From: 1-14-0-10-37-14 sp037130845
Lineage (GTDB): Bacteria; Patescibacteriota; Patescibacteriia; Patescibacteriales; Patescibacteriaceae
Length of the DNA: 64,000 nucleotides
NCBI GenBank assembly: GCA_037130845.1
Contig: JBAXSE010000003.1
Span: forward strand, 1 to 64,000
Direction: 5' to 3'
Made by a program: the position numbers and the translations under genes
Shown: positions 1-8,030 of the stretch, piece by piece
Position numbering within the stretch: the stretch's first letter is position 1
Layout: every line of letters begins with the position of its first letter
The notes under the pieces: generated by a model
The model's input: only the letters and a program-made list of their open reading frames with translations
Databases searched by the model: none
Told to the model about the DNA's origin: nothing

Positions 1-20
1 AGCAATTATCTCTCATCTGA

Positions 21-45
21 TACCCCGTCAGCTTGCTGCGGGGTA
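21..45 (+). terminator. Hairpin, probable terminator of an upstream gene
   Basis: TACCCCG (21-27) pairs with CGGGGTA (39-45), and CAG/CTG extends the stem inward around a CTTG loop. A T-rich stretch follows. The gene it would end lies outside the window. Confidence 0.5.
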
Positions 46-147
46 ATTCATTCTTTTGTCTAATATTAGCAAATAAATCGTATTTGTTCTAAGGGTCTTT
101 ACTTTTTTAGCCATAATGCTAAGCTAATAGAGGTACATTTTAAATCA

Positions 148-395
148 GCCGTTAAATCAAAGTACTTCCACGAGTTGTTATTTGAATGTTGAAACATTGA
201 CTATTGTGAGCGGAACATAAGCAGAACATAATCGCATACGGTTAGTTGTTAACACTTAAAGTGTTTGTTGGTATTTTATACCATTACTACCTCAGGCTTT
301 GCCTGTATTGCTCGGAGCTTGTCTCCAAACCTTTGCTATCGTTATTTGATTTAACGGCCCTCTAATTAAACCCCAGCCTAGCCTGGGGTTTTTCA
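148..395 (+). ncRNA. Candidate structured RNA closed by a 14-bp helix
   Basis: No convincing gene lies between 1 and 431. GCCGTTAAATCAAA (148-161) is exactly complementary to TTTGATTTAACGGC (345-358). Small hairpins lie between them: AACACTT/AAGTGTT, TGGTAT/ATACCA, CAGGC/GCCTG and GGAG/CTCC. A terminator-like hairpin with arms AACCCCAG (369-376) and CTGGGGTT (383-390) and a T run follows directly. The layout is that of a free-standing RNA gene read on the plus strand. I do not recognise a known RNA family (not tmRNA, SRP RNA or RNase P by eye) and see no clear promoter. Confidence 0.4.
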
Positions 396-403
396 TATCA
401 AAA

Positions 404-423
404 ATCCCGAATTGCTTCGGGAT
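404..423 (-). terminator. Terminator of tdk
   Basis: ATCCCGAA (404-411) and TTCGGGAT (416-423) form a stem with a 4-nt loop. Read on the minus strand it is followed by a T run, directly after the tdk stop. Confidence 0.75.
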
Positions 424-431
424 TGTTTTGT

Positions 432-1020
432 TTATACTTGCTTGGACCAGCATTGTCGGCAACGCGCTTGATAATTCTCGTCGCCAGGGTCGATGACTTC
501 GGTTTCTTGGTCTGTGGCTTTTCGGCCTTTTACTATTTTATATGACATTGTCGCCGGGTCGCCGCAGACAAAGCAGATGGCGGTAATCTTTTGCACTTCG
601 TCGGCCATGGACATCAGTTCGCCCATGCAGCCGAAAGGTTTGCCCCCAGGCTTGCTGGTCCAGACCGGCGGCATAAACTTTAATCTCGCTGTCGTCCATT
701 AATAATTGCTTGATTTCATCGATCAGCCATTTATCAAAAAATTGCGCTTCATCGATAAACAGAATTTGCGGTTGATGCAGTTTGATTAACTTGTTGAATT
801 CGGCTGCCGAAAAGACGGCGAAAGCCGGTTTTTCTTCAGCGGTGACTGATAGCCCGTTGCCGGATAATTCCCGCGCTCGGATATTATCTTGCCGGGTATC
901 GACGTGCGGCTTGACGCACAAATATTTCTTCTGGCCGTATTCGGCTCGCCTGATCAAGCGGATCAATTCTTCGCTTTTGCCCGAATACATCGGGCCCGTA
1001 ATCACTTTTAAATAAGACAT
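432..1020 (-). pseudogene. tdk: Thymidine kinase, interrupted by a +1 frameshift
   Basis: A type II (TK1-like) thymidine kinase, which phosphorylates thymidine to dTMP in the salvage pathway. The N-terminal frame has the P-loop GPMYSGKS (residues 9-16) and the DEAQF motif (90-94). The C-terminal lasso, with the zinc cysteines CFVCGD and CRQCW, is in another frame. The switch lies at a run of five C on the plus strand (643-647). Removing one base restores AWGKPFGCMGEL and a protein of about 195 residues, the usual family length. Without that repair, translation of the first frame ends near 538 and lacks the zinc site. This may be a sequencing or assembly error in a homopolymer, a real inactivating indel, or much less likely a programmed shift. 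Confidence 0.85.
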
Positions 1021-1108
1021 GTTTTCCTCAAGATTGTAAAAAGGACTGATTATTTTAATTTAACTGTAGACATCAGCGAATCTTTTGTCAACGCATTAAT
1101 TATCAAAA

Positions 1109-1135
1109 AATATCCTCCATTTTACGGAGGATATT
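1109..1135 (-). terminator. Terminator of the TrmH-family gene
   Basis: AATATCCTCC (1109-1118) pairs with GGAGGATATT (1126-1135). A T run follows on the minus strand, just past the stop of the methyltransferase gene. Confidence 0.75.
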
Positions 1136-1138
1136 TTA

Positions 1139-1930
1139 TTATTTTACATGATTAGGGAATTGTCTTTGCCGTAGCGCTTCATAAGTTATGATAGCGGTAG
1201 AAACTGAGACATTGAGGCTGTCGATGCCTGCTTGCATCGGAATTAAGATTTGCTTGTCGGCTGCCTTGAGCCAATGGTCAGAGAGGCCCGAGTTTTCGGT
1301 GCCCATCACTAGGGCTGTGCCTTTTTGATAATCAACTTGGCTGTAGTCATGCTTGGCAGTAATGGCGGTAGCGTAAGTTGTGATACGATGTTCCTTGAGC
1401 CAGGCGATAGTAGCGGTGGCAGAAGCGACAGCTACTTGATTGCTAAAGAGGTGTCCCATGCTTGATCGGATGACATTCGGGTTATAGATGTCAGTCTGAG
1501 GATCGTTGATAATGACAGCATCGATACGGGCAGCAAAGGCAGTGCGCAGGATAGCGCCCAGGTTGCCGGGCTTTTCTACTTTTTCCAGTACTAGCACCAG
1601 GGGGGCGGGGCTAAGGATAATTTCTGACAACTGCAGCCGGTGCATTTCGGCGATGGCCAGGATGCCTTCGGGTTTTTCTTTGTAGGCAACGGCAGTAAAA
1701 ACAGCCGGTGATAATTCGGTGGTTTGGATAGTGCCTGAGTGCCAGGTTTTGATGTCGGCCAATAGCTCGGTGCATAGGAAGATTTCCTTGATAGCGATGC
1801 CTTGCTTGAGCGCCATTTCGATTTCACGCGTACCTTCTATGACAAACAGGCCGGTTTTCTTGCGGTAATTGGCCTTGGCTAATTTGATCAATTCTTTGAT
1901 CTTCGGGTTGTCTTTGCTGGTTATTTTCAT
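1139..1930 (-). CDS. TrmH/SpoU-family RNA 2'-O-methyltransferase
   Basis: A SPOUT methyltransferase acting on rRNA or tRNA ribose. All three SpoU motifs are visible: motif 1 KPGNLGAILRT (N123, R129), motif 2 MGTENSGLS (209-217), and motif 3 IPMQAGIDSLNVSVSTAI (230-247), which builds the SAM-binding knot. The N-terminal 100 residues match the substrate-binding domain usual for RlmB/TsnR-like proteins, and 263 residues is normal for the family. The exact substrate nucleotide cannot be told from sequence. It stands alone, with its own terminator. Confidence 0.85.
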   Translation of the reverse strand: MKITSKDNPKIKELIKLAKANYRKKTGLFVIEGTREIEMALKQGIAIKEIFLCTELLADIKTWHSGTIQTTELSPAVFTAVAYKEKPEGILAIAEMHRLQLSEIILSPAPLVLVLEKVEKPGNLGAILRTAFAARIDAVIINDPQTDIYNPNVIRSSMGHLFSNQVAVASATATIAWLKEHRITTYATAITAKHDYSQVDYQKGTALVMGTENSGLSDHWLKAADKQILIPMQAGIDSLNVSVSTAIITYEALRQRQFPNHVK

Positions 1931-2385
1931 AGTCGTATTTATCCCCCTGCCTACCGGCAGGCAGGCTGTACTCCAGGGGATCTCCTGGGTAAGTAGTTAA
2001 GCTTCTAATTTACAAATAATTATTTACGGCATTTCCGAACAAAAAATATCGATATTTATTGTTCCACGACTCAATCTTTAAATTGTTGAATTAATTACTT
2101 CAGCCCCCGTGGAGAGACCTCCGGGAGTACCGGAGGTAAATTCGCATCAAAACTGCCATTCCGTAAAATTAGTCCACCATGTATTTTGCACCCATCTACA
2201 TATCTTAGGATATATTTACAATTTATACAATCCGATGATTTTTCTGATAAATGGTTGTTTAGGGATTTCTGGTGTATAATTATAAGATAAAATTGTTTGC
2301 TCGGCGGCGCATTTTCTTTATTATTTCAAAAGAGCCATAATTGCTTAGTGGCGAGACCTCCGTGTTCACGGAGGTAAATACTACA
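1931..2385. other. Intergenic region with two copies of an ACCTCC/GGAGGT palindrome
   Basis: This gap has no supported gene. It holds a CTGCC/GGCAG-rich palindromic stretch near 1943-1966 and two related hairpins: ACCTCCGG (2117-2124) with CCGGAGGT (2130-2137), and ACCTCCGT (2356-2363) with ACGGAGGT (2368-2375). Both are preceded by GTGG-N-GAGA and followed by AAAT. The second supplies the Shine-Dalgarno of the next gene. TATAAT at 2275-2280 could be its -10 box, but the -35 box is weak. Confidence 0.6.
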
Positions 2386-4194
2386 ATGAAAAAATTACTA
2401 TTTATTTGCCTATTATCATTTATGGTCTTGGCGTTAGCGCCAGCCAAGGCAGAGCATCGGGCTTATTCATTGTCCGCTGATTATTATAACGAGTCTTGGC
2501 CCAGCGACGGGACGGCTATTTTTCGCCCATCCGAAATGGTCTATGGCGGCATCGTGCCGCACCATTTATTGGTCAAGGATTGGCTGGGTAAATATTTTGC
2601 CGGCTTGTCCAAGCAGCAGTATGATACGGTCATTTTAATCGGTCCCAACCACGCCGATGCCGGCCGAGGCAAGTTGATTATCTCCAACGAAAGTTTTGCC
2701 ACGCCTTTTGGTGTTTTGGAAACCAACCGTTGGCTGGCGCAAAAATTGTCTTCGGCGGGTCTGGCGCAAATCGAAGAAGCGCCGTTTGCCAGCGAACAGT
2801 CAATTGTCAATCTGGCTGGCTTTATCAAAAAGGCCTTTCCGCAGGCTAATTTCCTGCCAATTGTCGTTCGTCGAGACGCCAGTGCCGCTGAAATGGACAA
2901 ATTAGCCTCTACGTTGGCCGCAGCCGTGAATCCGGCCAGAACATTGATATTGGCCAGTGTCGATTTTTCGCATTACCAGACGGCAGCTGTGGCTGATTTT
3001 CACGATGCGCGCACTAATGGCTGCTTGGCTGCTTTTGATTATAGTTGTTTGCAGACCGCCGAGGTAGATTCGCCCTTGAGCCTGCGGGCGCTGCTTAAAT
3101 ATCTCGAGGCAGTGGGAGCGCGCAAGGATACGCTGGTCTACCGTACCAATTCCAGTGCTTTGCTAAAACAGCCGGACGAGCCGGGGACTAGCCATAGTTT
3201 CCATGTCTTTACCAAGGGCGAAGCGGCCAAGGATAGCGCTTATAATTTATTATTTTTCGGCGACCTGATGATGGACCGCCATGTCGGAGAATTGATCACC
3301 AAGCAGAAGGGCCAAGTAGATTTTTTGCTTAATGGTTTGTCGGGTGAGGAGCGGCGTTTCTGGATGGGCAACGATTTGACTAGCGCTAATCTAGAGAGTG
3401 CTCTTACGAAAAATGGCGCGCATTATCCGCCCAGCGCCGGCATCGATTTTGCCTTTGCGCCGGAGCTGCTCGCTCAGTTTAAAAATTATAATTTTAATTA
3501 TTTTAATATCGCCAATAATCATATTACCGATCAGGGGACAAAGGGCTTTGCCGAGACTCAAGCTAATCTGAAAAATTTGGGTTATTCTTTTGCCGGTTGC
3601 GGCGATCAATCGGTGCGTTCGGATTGCAGCGGTACCATCGTGCAAGCGCGGGATAAAAGAATAGCCATGTTGGGAGCCAGTATGGTCTATGGGGATATCG
3701 ACAAGGTAAAGCTGGCGGCCGAGATCGCCCGACTCAAACCTCAGGCTGATTTGGTCATCGTCCAATTGCATTGGGGCAATGAATATCAGTCCCAGTTTAA
3801 TAAGAAGCAGCAAGAACTGGCGTATTATCTAGTGGACCATGGCGCTGATCTGATTATTGGGCATCATCCGCATGTCATCAAAGGCGTAGAGATATATAAA
3901 GACAAAACGATTTTTTATTCCTTGGGCAATTTCGTCTTCGATCAATACTGGAGCCTGCCGACCCAGCGGGGCTTGGCGGTAGGGGTATCTTGGTCCGGCG
4001 ATAATTTTAGCTTTCAATTGTTTCCATTGGTTGCCAACCACAGCGCTGTCAGTCTGGCTAAGGGGGCGGAAAAAGTGAAGTGGCTCAAGCAAGTCGCCGC
4101 CACTTCGGCGGTCTCCAGCAGTCAAAAAACACTGTTGACGCAGGGCTACCTGTCAACGTCAAGCCGATTGACAAAGGCTGATTTTCCGTTATAA
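2386..4194 (+). CDS. Secreted MEMO1-like / CapA-like fusion protein
   Basis: The start at 2386 follows GGAGGT (2370-2375) and opens with a signal peptide (residues 1-22, cleavage near AKA-EH). The first half resembles MEMO1/AmmeMemoRadiSam protein B, with IVPHHLL, LIGPNHAD and VDFSHY. The second half, from about residue 285, is a CapA/PgsA-like metallophosphatase domain with FGDLMMDRHV, NLES, NNHITDQG, QLHWGNEY, IGHHPHV and YSLGNFVFD. Both are metal-site or phosphoesterase-related folds. CapA-type proteins act in capsule or poly-gamma-glutamate export; the MEMO half has no settled reaction. Export suggests a role at the envelope. No radical-SAM partner of the MEMO system is adjacent. Confidence 0.8.
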   Translation: MKKLLFICLLSFMVLALAPAKAEHRAYSLSADYYNESWPSDGTAIFRPSEMVYGGIVPHHLLVKDWLGKYFAGLSKQQYDTVILIGPNHADAGRGKLIISNESFATPFGVLETNRWLAQKLSSAGLAQIEEAPFASEQSIVNLAGFIKKAFPQANFLPIVVRRDASAAEMDKLASTLAAAVNPARTLILASVDFSHYQTAAVADFHDARTNGCLAAFDYSCLQTAEVDSPLSLRALLKYLEAVGARKDTLVYRTNSSALLKQPDEPGTSHSFHVFTKGEAAKDSAYNLLFFGDLMMDRHVGELITKQKGQVDFLLNGLSGEERRFWMGNDLTSANLESALTKNGAHYPPSAGIDFAFAPELLAQFKNYNFNYFNIANNHITDQGTKGFAETQANLKNLGYSFAGCGDQSVRSDCSGTIVQARDKRIAMLGASMVYGDIDKVKLAAEIARLKPQADLVIVQLHWGNEYQSQFNKKQQELAYYLVDHGADLIIGHHPHVIKGVEIYKDKTIFYSLGNFVFDQYWSLPTQRGLAVGVSWSGDNFSFQLFPLVANHSAVSLAKGAEKVKWLKQVAATSAVSSSQKTLLTQGYLSTSSRLTKADFPL

Positions 4195-4227
4195 TCAAGC
4201 CAAGTTCTTTAATTTATAGGAGGTAAA

Positions 4228-4752
4228 ATGTTGTTAGGAAGTTTGTTTCCGGATGAGGCCAGGGATATTCTGGTGACTCGCAAGTTGTTGCGGGTCAATG
4301 CCAATATCGAAGATTTGATCGGCCAGAAGCTGATCATCCGCTTTAATCTGCTGGGCGGCAATCATGTTGAAGGCGGCGGCTATCGCATTGCCAATGAGAA
4401 TATTTCTTTCGGTCCCGAAGGTATTAAGACGGTCAAAGATGATTTGGTTTGCGAGAGCATCGTGCGCAGCTGCGTCATCCAGAATGTCGAGGTTACTTCG
4501 TTCGTCTATGATTCCCGCGTGCCTAAGCTAGCACCCGAAAAGGACGTGTTGGATTGTTTTCAGTTTAAATTTTTTGTCGATTTCAAGAATTTCGTCTTGG
4601 GCAAAATCCAATTCTTGTGCTTGATAGACAATGACTTGTGCCTAGCCTATTGGGATGACGATGAAGTTGAAGGAGAGGAATCCATGAGTCAGGATGAAAT
4701 CCTGGTCGAAAAATTCAAGTATCTCAAACTGGCGGATTACATGCTGGTTTAA
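4228..4752 (+). CDS. Hypothetical protein, 174 aa
   Basis: Unrecognised soluble protein with a strong ribosome binding site (GGAGGT, 5 nt before ATG) and its own terminator. It has no membrane segment or signal peptide. The N-terminal half alternates hydrophobic and polar residues, suggesting beta strands; the C-terminal 30 residues are acidic (DDDEVEGEES). It lies 33 nt after the MEMO/CapA fusion gene and may be cotranscribed with it. Confidence 0.7.
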   Translation: MLLGSLFPDEARDILVTRKLLRVNANIEDLIGQKLIIRFNLLGGNHVEGGGYRIANENISFGPEGIKTVKDDLVCESIVRSCVIQNVEVTSFVYDSRVPKLAPEKDVLDCFQFKFFVDFKNFVLGKIQFLCLIDNDLCLAYWDDDEVEGEESMSQDEILVEKFKYLKLADYMLV

Positions 4753-4757
4753 AATTT

Positions 4758-4777
4758 ATCCCTGCGAAGGCAGGGAT
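4758..4777 (+). terminator. Terminator after the 4228-4752 gene
   Basis: ATCCCTGC (4758-4765), loop GAAG, GCAGGGAT (4770-4777), then CTTTTTATT. The same palindrome recurs at 26,236 and 44,874, so a dispersed repeat doubles as a terminator here. Confidence 0.75.
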
Positions 4778-4877
4778 CTTTTTATTGATCAGATACTCAC
4801 GCATAAATATTGCGAAGAAATGATAATTATCCGTTGTGGCATCGTTAGGTAATAACATAAAGATTAACCTCCTTTTT

Positions 4878-5066
4878 GATATGGCTGTTTTTGCACCAGA
4901 GAAAAATCTGTCTATTTCGAAGTCAAAATCGCGTCGAGCCTCGGGAACTTGGTCAAATCTAACCATTTTTTCTATAGGAATATTTGCCCTTCAACAGCCC
5001 GAGGCTACTCTCCTAATTTTGCCACGAAATAGAAACGATTTTTCATGGTGCAAAAACAGCCATATC
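4878..5066. repeat. 189-bp imperfect inverted-repeat element (MITE-like or long hairpin RNA)
   Basis: A 21-bp perfect terminal repeat starts GATATGGCTG (4878) and ends CAGCCATATC (5066). Inside it, the left arm and the reverse complement of the right arm stay alignable for about 65 more bases, sharing GAAAAATC, CTATTTCG, CAAAAT and AGCCTCGGG. The whole segment folds into one long imperfect hairpin. No plausible protein or clear target duplication is seen. It could be a miniature non-autonomous transposon or an RNA gene. Confidence 0.65.
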
Positions 5067-5134
5067 GTAGCCTTGGGGGGGGAAATACAAAATACAACAA
5101 AAAATACTATAGTCCATAAGGCGCGCAAATTTAA

Positions 5135-5163
5135 AACCGCCCCGACTTTGCGTCGGGACGGTT
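5135..5163 (-). terminator. Terminator of the 5197-5571 gene
   Basis: CCG-C-CCCGAC pairs with GTCGGG-A-CGG (one mismatch), flanked by AA/TT. On the minus strand it ends in GGTTTTAAATTT. Confidence 0.65.
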
Positions 5164-5196
5164 GAGTATTGTTGACTTATCGCCTTCGTTCGACTA

Positions 5197-5571
5197 TCAC
5201 TTTTTTATTAATTCAGCGATGGTCATCTTGCTTTCTTTTAGGTCGGTAATATAGGTAGTGAAGGTGAAAGTATCGCAGCGTTCACCTGGCAGCATGTTGC
5301 GGGTAATCAGGCTCTTGCGGTAGTCATTGATGCTGCGTTTGCCGATCATGCCTTCGTAGGCAAAATTCAAGGACACGAATTTTTGTCCGGGATCGAGCCA
5401 GACACTGTCACGGGCATCAGCGCTATTGGTAAAATCTACAATTCGCGAGCTCTCACTCTTGAAAGGGTTAGGATAGCCGCTGGGTTCGAGCATTATATGC
5501 AATAAATAGCCTACGATGAATGCGCTTATGGTTGCGGCAGTGCTAATAATGACAGTTGATGTTTTGGGCAT
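5197..5571 (-). CDS. Hypothetical membrane-anchored protein, 124 aa
   Basis: Unrecognised. Residues 6-28 form one hydrophobic segment (uncleaved anchor or signal), followed by a polar domain of about 95 residues that would lie outside the membrane and carries one cysteine (near 99). It is a single gene with its own terminator, opposite in direction to its neighbours. Confidence 0.6.
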   Translation of the reverse strand: MPKTSTVIISTAATISAFIVGYLLHIMLEPSGYPNPFKSESSRIVDFTNSADARDSVWLDPGQKFVSLNFAYEGMIGKRSINDYRKSLITRNMLPGERCDTFTFTTYITDLKESKMTIAELIKK

Positions 5572-5701
5572 GAGAAATCCTCAAAATAGTTGATAATGAA
5601 CATTGGCCTTGAACATAGCACATTTTTGCCTTTTTGTCAATATTGCTTTTTCAGCCTAAACTGTCATAATGCACGAATATGGCTAATGATAGCAAAAAAT
5701 T

Positions 5702-5738
5702 GCCAGCACAGCTGGCAACCCCGGGTTCATCCCGGGGT
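5702..5738. repeat. REP-like double palindrome
   Basis: GCCAGC/GCTGGC (5702-5716) is followed by ACCCCGGG-TTCAT-CCCGGGGT (5718-5738). The second hairpin recurs in inverted form at 5816-5836. Confidence 0.6.
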
Positions 5739-5761
5739 GATCAAAGCACATAACCGTAAAT

Positions 5762-5827
5762 ATGGTTGCAAAATCAGAATTAAACAAAAAGAAAGTATTT
5801 GTCGGTATGTCGGGCGTCCCGGGATGA
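5762..5827 (+). pseudogene. Diverged duplicate of the mnmA start, cut off by a REP-like palindrome
   Basis: Translating from 5762 gives MVAKSELNKKKVFVGMSG, nearly the same as the mnmA N-terminus MAVKSELGKKKVFVGLSG 93 bp downstream. DNA similarity covers about 54 bp. Homology stops exactly where the palindrome GTCCCGGG-ATGAA-CCCGGGAC (5816-5836) begins, and the frame ends at 5827. This looks like a local duplication disrupted by, or caused by, a palindromic repeat. It could also act as a short leader peptide. Confidence 0.6.
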
Positions 5828-5854
5828 ACCCGGGACCAGCTACGTAATTAAGAT

Positions 5855-6940
5855 ATGGCAGTAAAGTCAGAGTTAGGTAAAAAGAAAGTGTTTGTCGGAC
5901 TTTCCGGTGGGGTAGATTCATCCCTCGCGGCTGCTTTGTTATTGGATCGCGGTTTTGAAGTTATCGGCGTCTATATGAAGAATTGGACGCAGAATGTGGG
6001 CAATCTGTGCTGTGCGACCGACCAGGATGCCATGGATGCCCGCCTGGTGGCACAGAAGTTAGGCATCAAATTCTATATCTGGAACTTCGAGGAAGAATAT
6101 CAGGCCAAGGTGATGGATTACTTTTTCCATGAATACGAAGCCGGACGCACGCCTAATCCGGACGTGATGTGCAACCGTGAGATCAAATTCAAATTATTTT
6201 TGGACCGGGCCATGGGTCTGGGCGCCGATTATGTGGCCACCGGCCATTATGCCCGCATTCGTGAGCAGGACGATATTTTTCATCTGCTCAAGGGTCTGGA
6301 CGCCAGCAAGGACCAGAGCTATTTCCTCTGCGCTCTGGGCCAGAAGGAATTGTCCAAGACGCTGTTCCCGATCGGCGATTATACCAAGCTGGATGTACGG
6401 CGCTTGGCCGAAGAGCAGGGCTTGCATACCTTCGGCAAAAAAGACAGCCAAGGCATCTGCTTTGTGGGGCAGGTGAATATCAAAGAGTTTTTAAAATCAA
6501 AGATAGACCCGAAGCCAGGCAAAGTAATCGACCGTGATGGCGTTTATCTGGGCGATCATGAGGGCTTGGCTTTCTATACTATCGGTCAACGCGAAGGATT
6601 GACTATGTTGTCTAACGGCCCCTGGTATGTGGTGGACAAAGACCTGTTGCGTAATCGTCTGATTGTCAGCCGTGATCCCAACGACGAACTGATGTGGCGC
6701 AGCCAGTGCCTGGTGGAGGATGTCACTTGGACCAATGCGCCGTCAGATTTGCCGCTAGCTTGCCAAGTCAGCGTGCGTTATCGACATGAACCGGAGGCTG
6801 CAATTGTAGAAGCGGCGCAGAACGATCGGCTGAAGATTACTTTCAGCCAGCCGCAACGCGCTATCACTCCAGGACAGCTGGCTGTTTTTTATCAAGATGA
6901 TGAGCTGCTGGGCTGCGGCGTTATCGCGCAAGTTTTATAA
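5855..6940 (+). CDS. mnmA: tRNA-specific 2-thiouridylase MnmA
   Basis: Puts sulfur on C2 of wobble U34 in tRNA-Lys, tRNA-Glu and tRNA-Gln, using ATP and a persulfide donor. The PP-loop SGGVDSS is at 17-23. The two catalytic cysteines are C106 (NPDVMCNREIKF) and C202 (SQGICFVG), and the motif TGHYAR is present. The C-terminal beta-barrel region (about 220-361) is complete, and 361 residues is the normal length. Its promoter lies next to a partial duplicate of its own 5' end. Elp3 in this window modifies C5 of the same nucleotide. Confidence 0.96.
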   Translation: MAVKSELGKKKVFVGLSGGVDSSLAAALLLDRGFEVIGVYMKNWTQNVGNLCCATDQDAMDARLVAQKLGIKFYIWNFEEEYQAKVMDYFFHEYEAGRTPNPDVMCNREIKFKLFLDRAMGLGADYVATGHYARIREQDDIFHLLKGLDASKDQSYFLCALGQKELSKTLFPIGDYTKLDVRRLAEEQGLHTFGKKDSQGICFVGQVNIKEFLKSKIDPKPGKVIDRDGVYLGDHEGLAFYTIGQREGLTMLSNGPWYVVDKDLLRNRLIVSRDPNDELMWRSQCLVEDVTWTNAPSDLPLACQVSVRYRHEPEAAIVEAAQNDRLKITFSQPQRAITPGQLAVFYQDDELLGCGVIAQVL

Positions 6941-7015
6941 AATATTTCCCCAAATGTCTGGCGCAAATAACCGGATAAATGGTATAATCAAAGCGTCAAT
7001 CTGAGCCATAAAAAT

Positions 7016-7300
7016 ATGAGCAAACTCAAGAAAAATAAATATCTGCAAGAACCGCAAGCGGTGTTGGATTTGCACGGACTGACATTGGACGAAGCTGATA
7101 ATGCGGTTAATGACTTTGTGGATGAAGCGATGCGCAAGAATTATCGACTTGTCAGGATTATTACCGGCAAGGGGCTTGGTTCTACGGGCGGGCCGGTGTT
7201 GCGCCCGTGGCTGGAGGATTATCTGGTCTTCGGCGGTTTTGATTGGCGCCAGGCCAAGATCAGCGAGGGCGGAGAAGGCGCTTTTGATATTAAATTGTAA
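7016..7300 (+). CDS. Smr-domain protein
   Basis: A stand-alone Smr (small MutS-related) domain of 94 residues, with the DLHG motif (18-21), the TGKG motif (50-53) and the C-terminal GGEGAFDIKL. Smr domains act as DNA or RNA endonucleases; bacterial family members include SmrB, which cleaves mRNA at collided ribosomes. Basic residues cluster at the N-terminus. It starts 75 nt after mnmA and may share its transcript. Confidence 0.85.
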   Translation: MSKLKKNKYLQEPQAVLDLHGLTLDEADNAVNDFVDEAMRKNYRLVRIITGKGLGSTGGPVLRPWLEDYLVFGGFDWRQAKISEGGEGAFDIKL

Positions 7301-7306
7301 ATAGAT

Positions 7307-8020
7307 ATGAAGAAGCTGTGGAATATAATATCTTTAAGCTTGATCGGTTCTTGGTTTTATTATAATATCTATTTTGTTATAGTTAACCGGTATTTTGACG
7401 GTAATAGTTGTTTTCCTGATAAGATGCTGCTGTATATTATTCCTTTGCCGGGATCTATGGATAATTATAGCTGGCTGATGTTGGCGGTTTGGCTGTTATC
7501 CGGTTTATTGCTCTGCTTGTTGCAGGCCCGCGGGCTTAGAACGGTTTTGTTTTTTGCGGCTTTTTTTGTGGCGATTATTTATAGCTATTGGCTGGGCATG
7601 ACTAATTCTCTTTGCTATAAGACTGACCGTTGCAGCGTGCAATTGACTGTTGCTGTGCGAAATATACAAGCCAAGGCTTATCAGAATTTGGATCCGGTTA
7701 AATGCCGTGATTTGGCCAGCCTGGAAAATAACTGCAAGGACGCCTATACTTATCAACCTGCCAAGAGTTGCGCCGCTGTCGTCAGTAAGCTTATTTCTTA
7801 TCGTGATGTCGGGATAAACATCGGGCCATGCCAAAAGAAGCTGACTAATTGCCAGTCAGAGTATTTCCAGTTTTTCCATGACCAATTATCTAATGATTTG
7901 GAGGCAGGTGTAATCCAGTGTGAACAAAAATTCAGCTTTAACCAAGCGGCGCAAGACTTGTGCCATGCTTATCTAAACGAGTGGCGCAAAAGAGGCGTAA
8001 AGCCGATATTGGTTAATTAA
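7307..8020 (+). CDS. Membrane protein with a cysteine-rich exported domain
   Basis: Unrecognised, 237 aa. The N-terminal 105 residues contain three hydrophobic segments (about 7-27, 55-74 and 80-98). The remainder is soluble and holds nine cysteines, suggesting disulfides outside the membrane. It lies 6 nt after the Smr gene and 10 nt before the nitroreductase, so the three probably form an operon. Confidence 0.7.
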   Translation: MKKLWNIISLSLIGSWFYYNIYFVIVNRYFDGNSCFPDKMLLYIIPLPGSMDNYSWLMLAVWLLSGLLLCLLQARGLRTVLFFAAFFVAIIYSYWLGMTNSLCYKTDRCSVQLTVAVRNIQAKAYQNLDPVKCRDLASLENNCKDAYTYQPAKSCAAVVSKLISYRDVGINIGPCQKKLTNCQSEYFQFFHDQLSNDLEAGVIQCEQKFSFNQAAQDLCHAYLNEWRKRGVKPILVN

Positions 8021-8030
8021 ACAAAAATAT

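Noticed and set aside
4836..5165. 109-codon frame over the inverted-repeat element
   Set aside because: Lies entirely across the long hairpin and its terminator; no ribosome binding site or protein-like composition.
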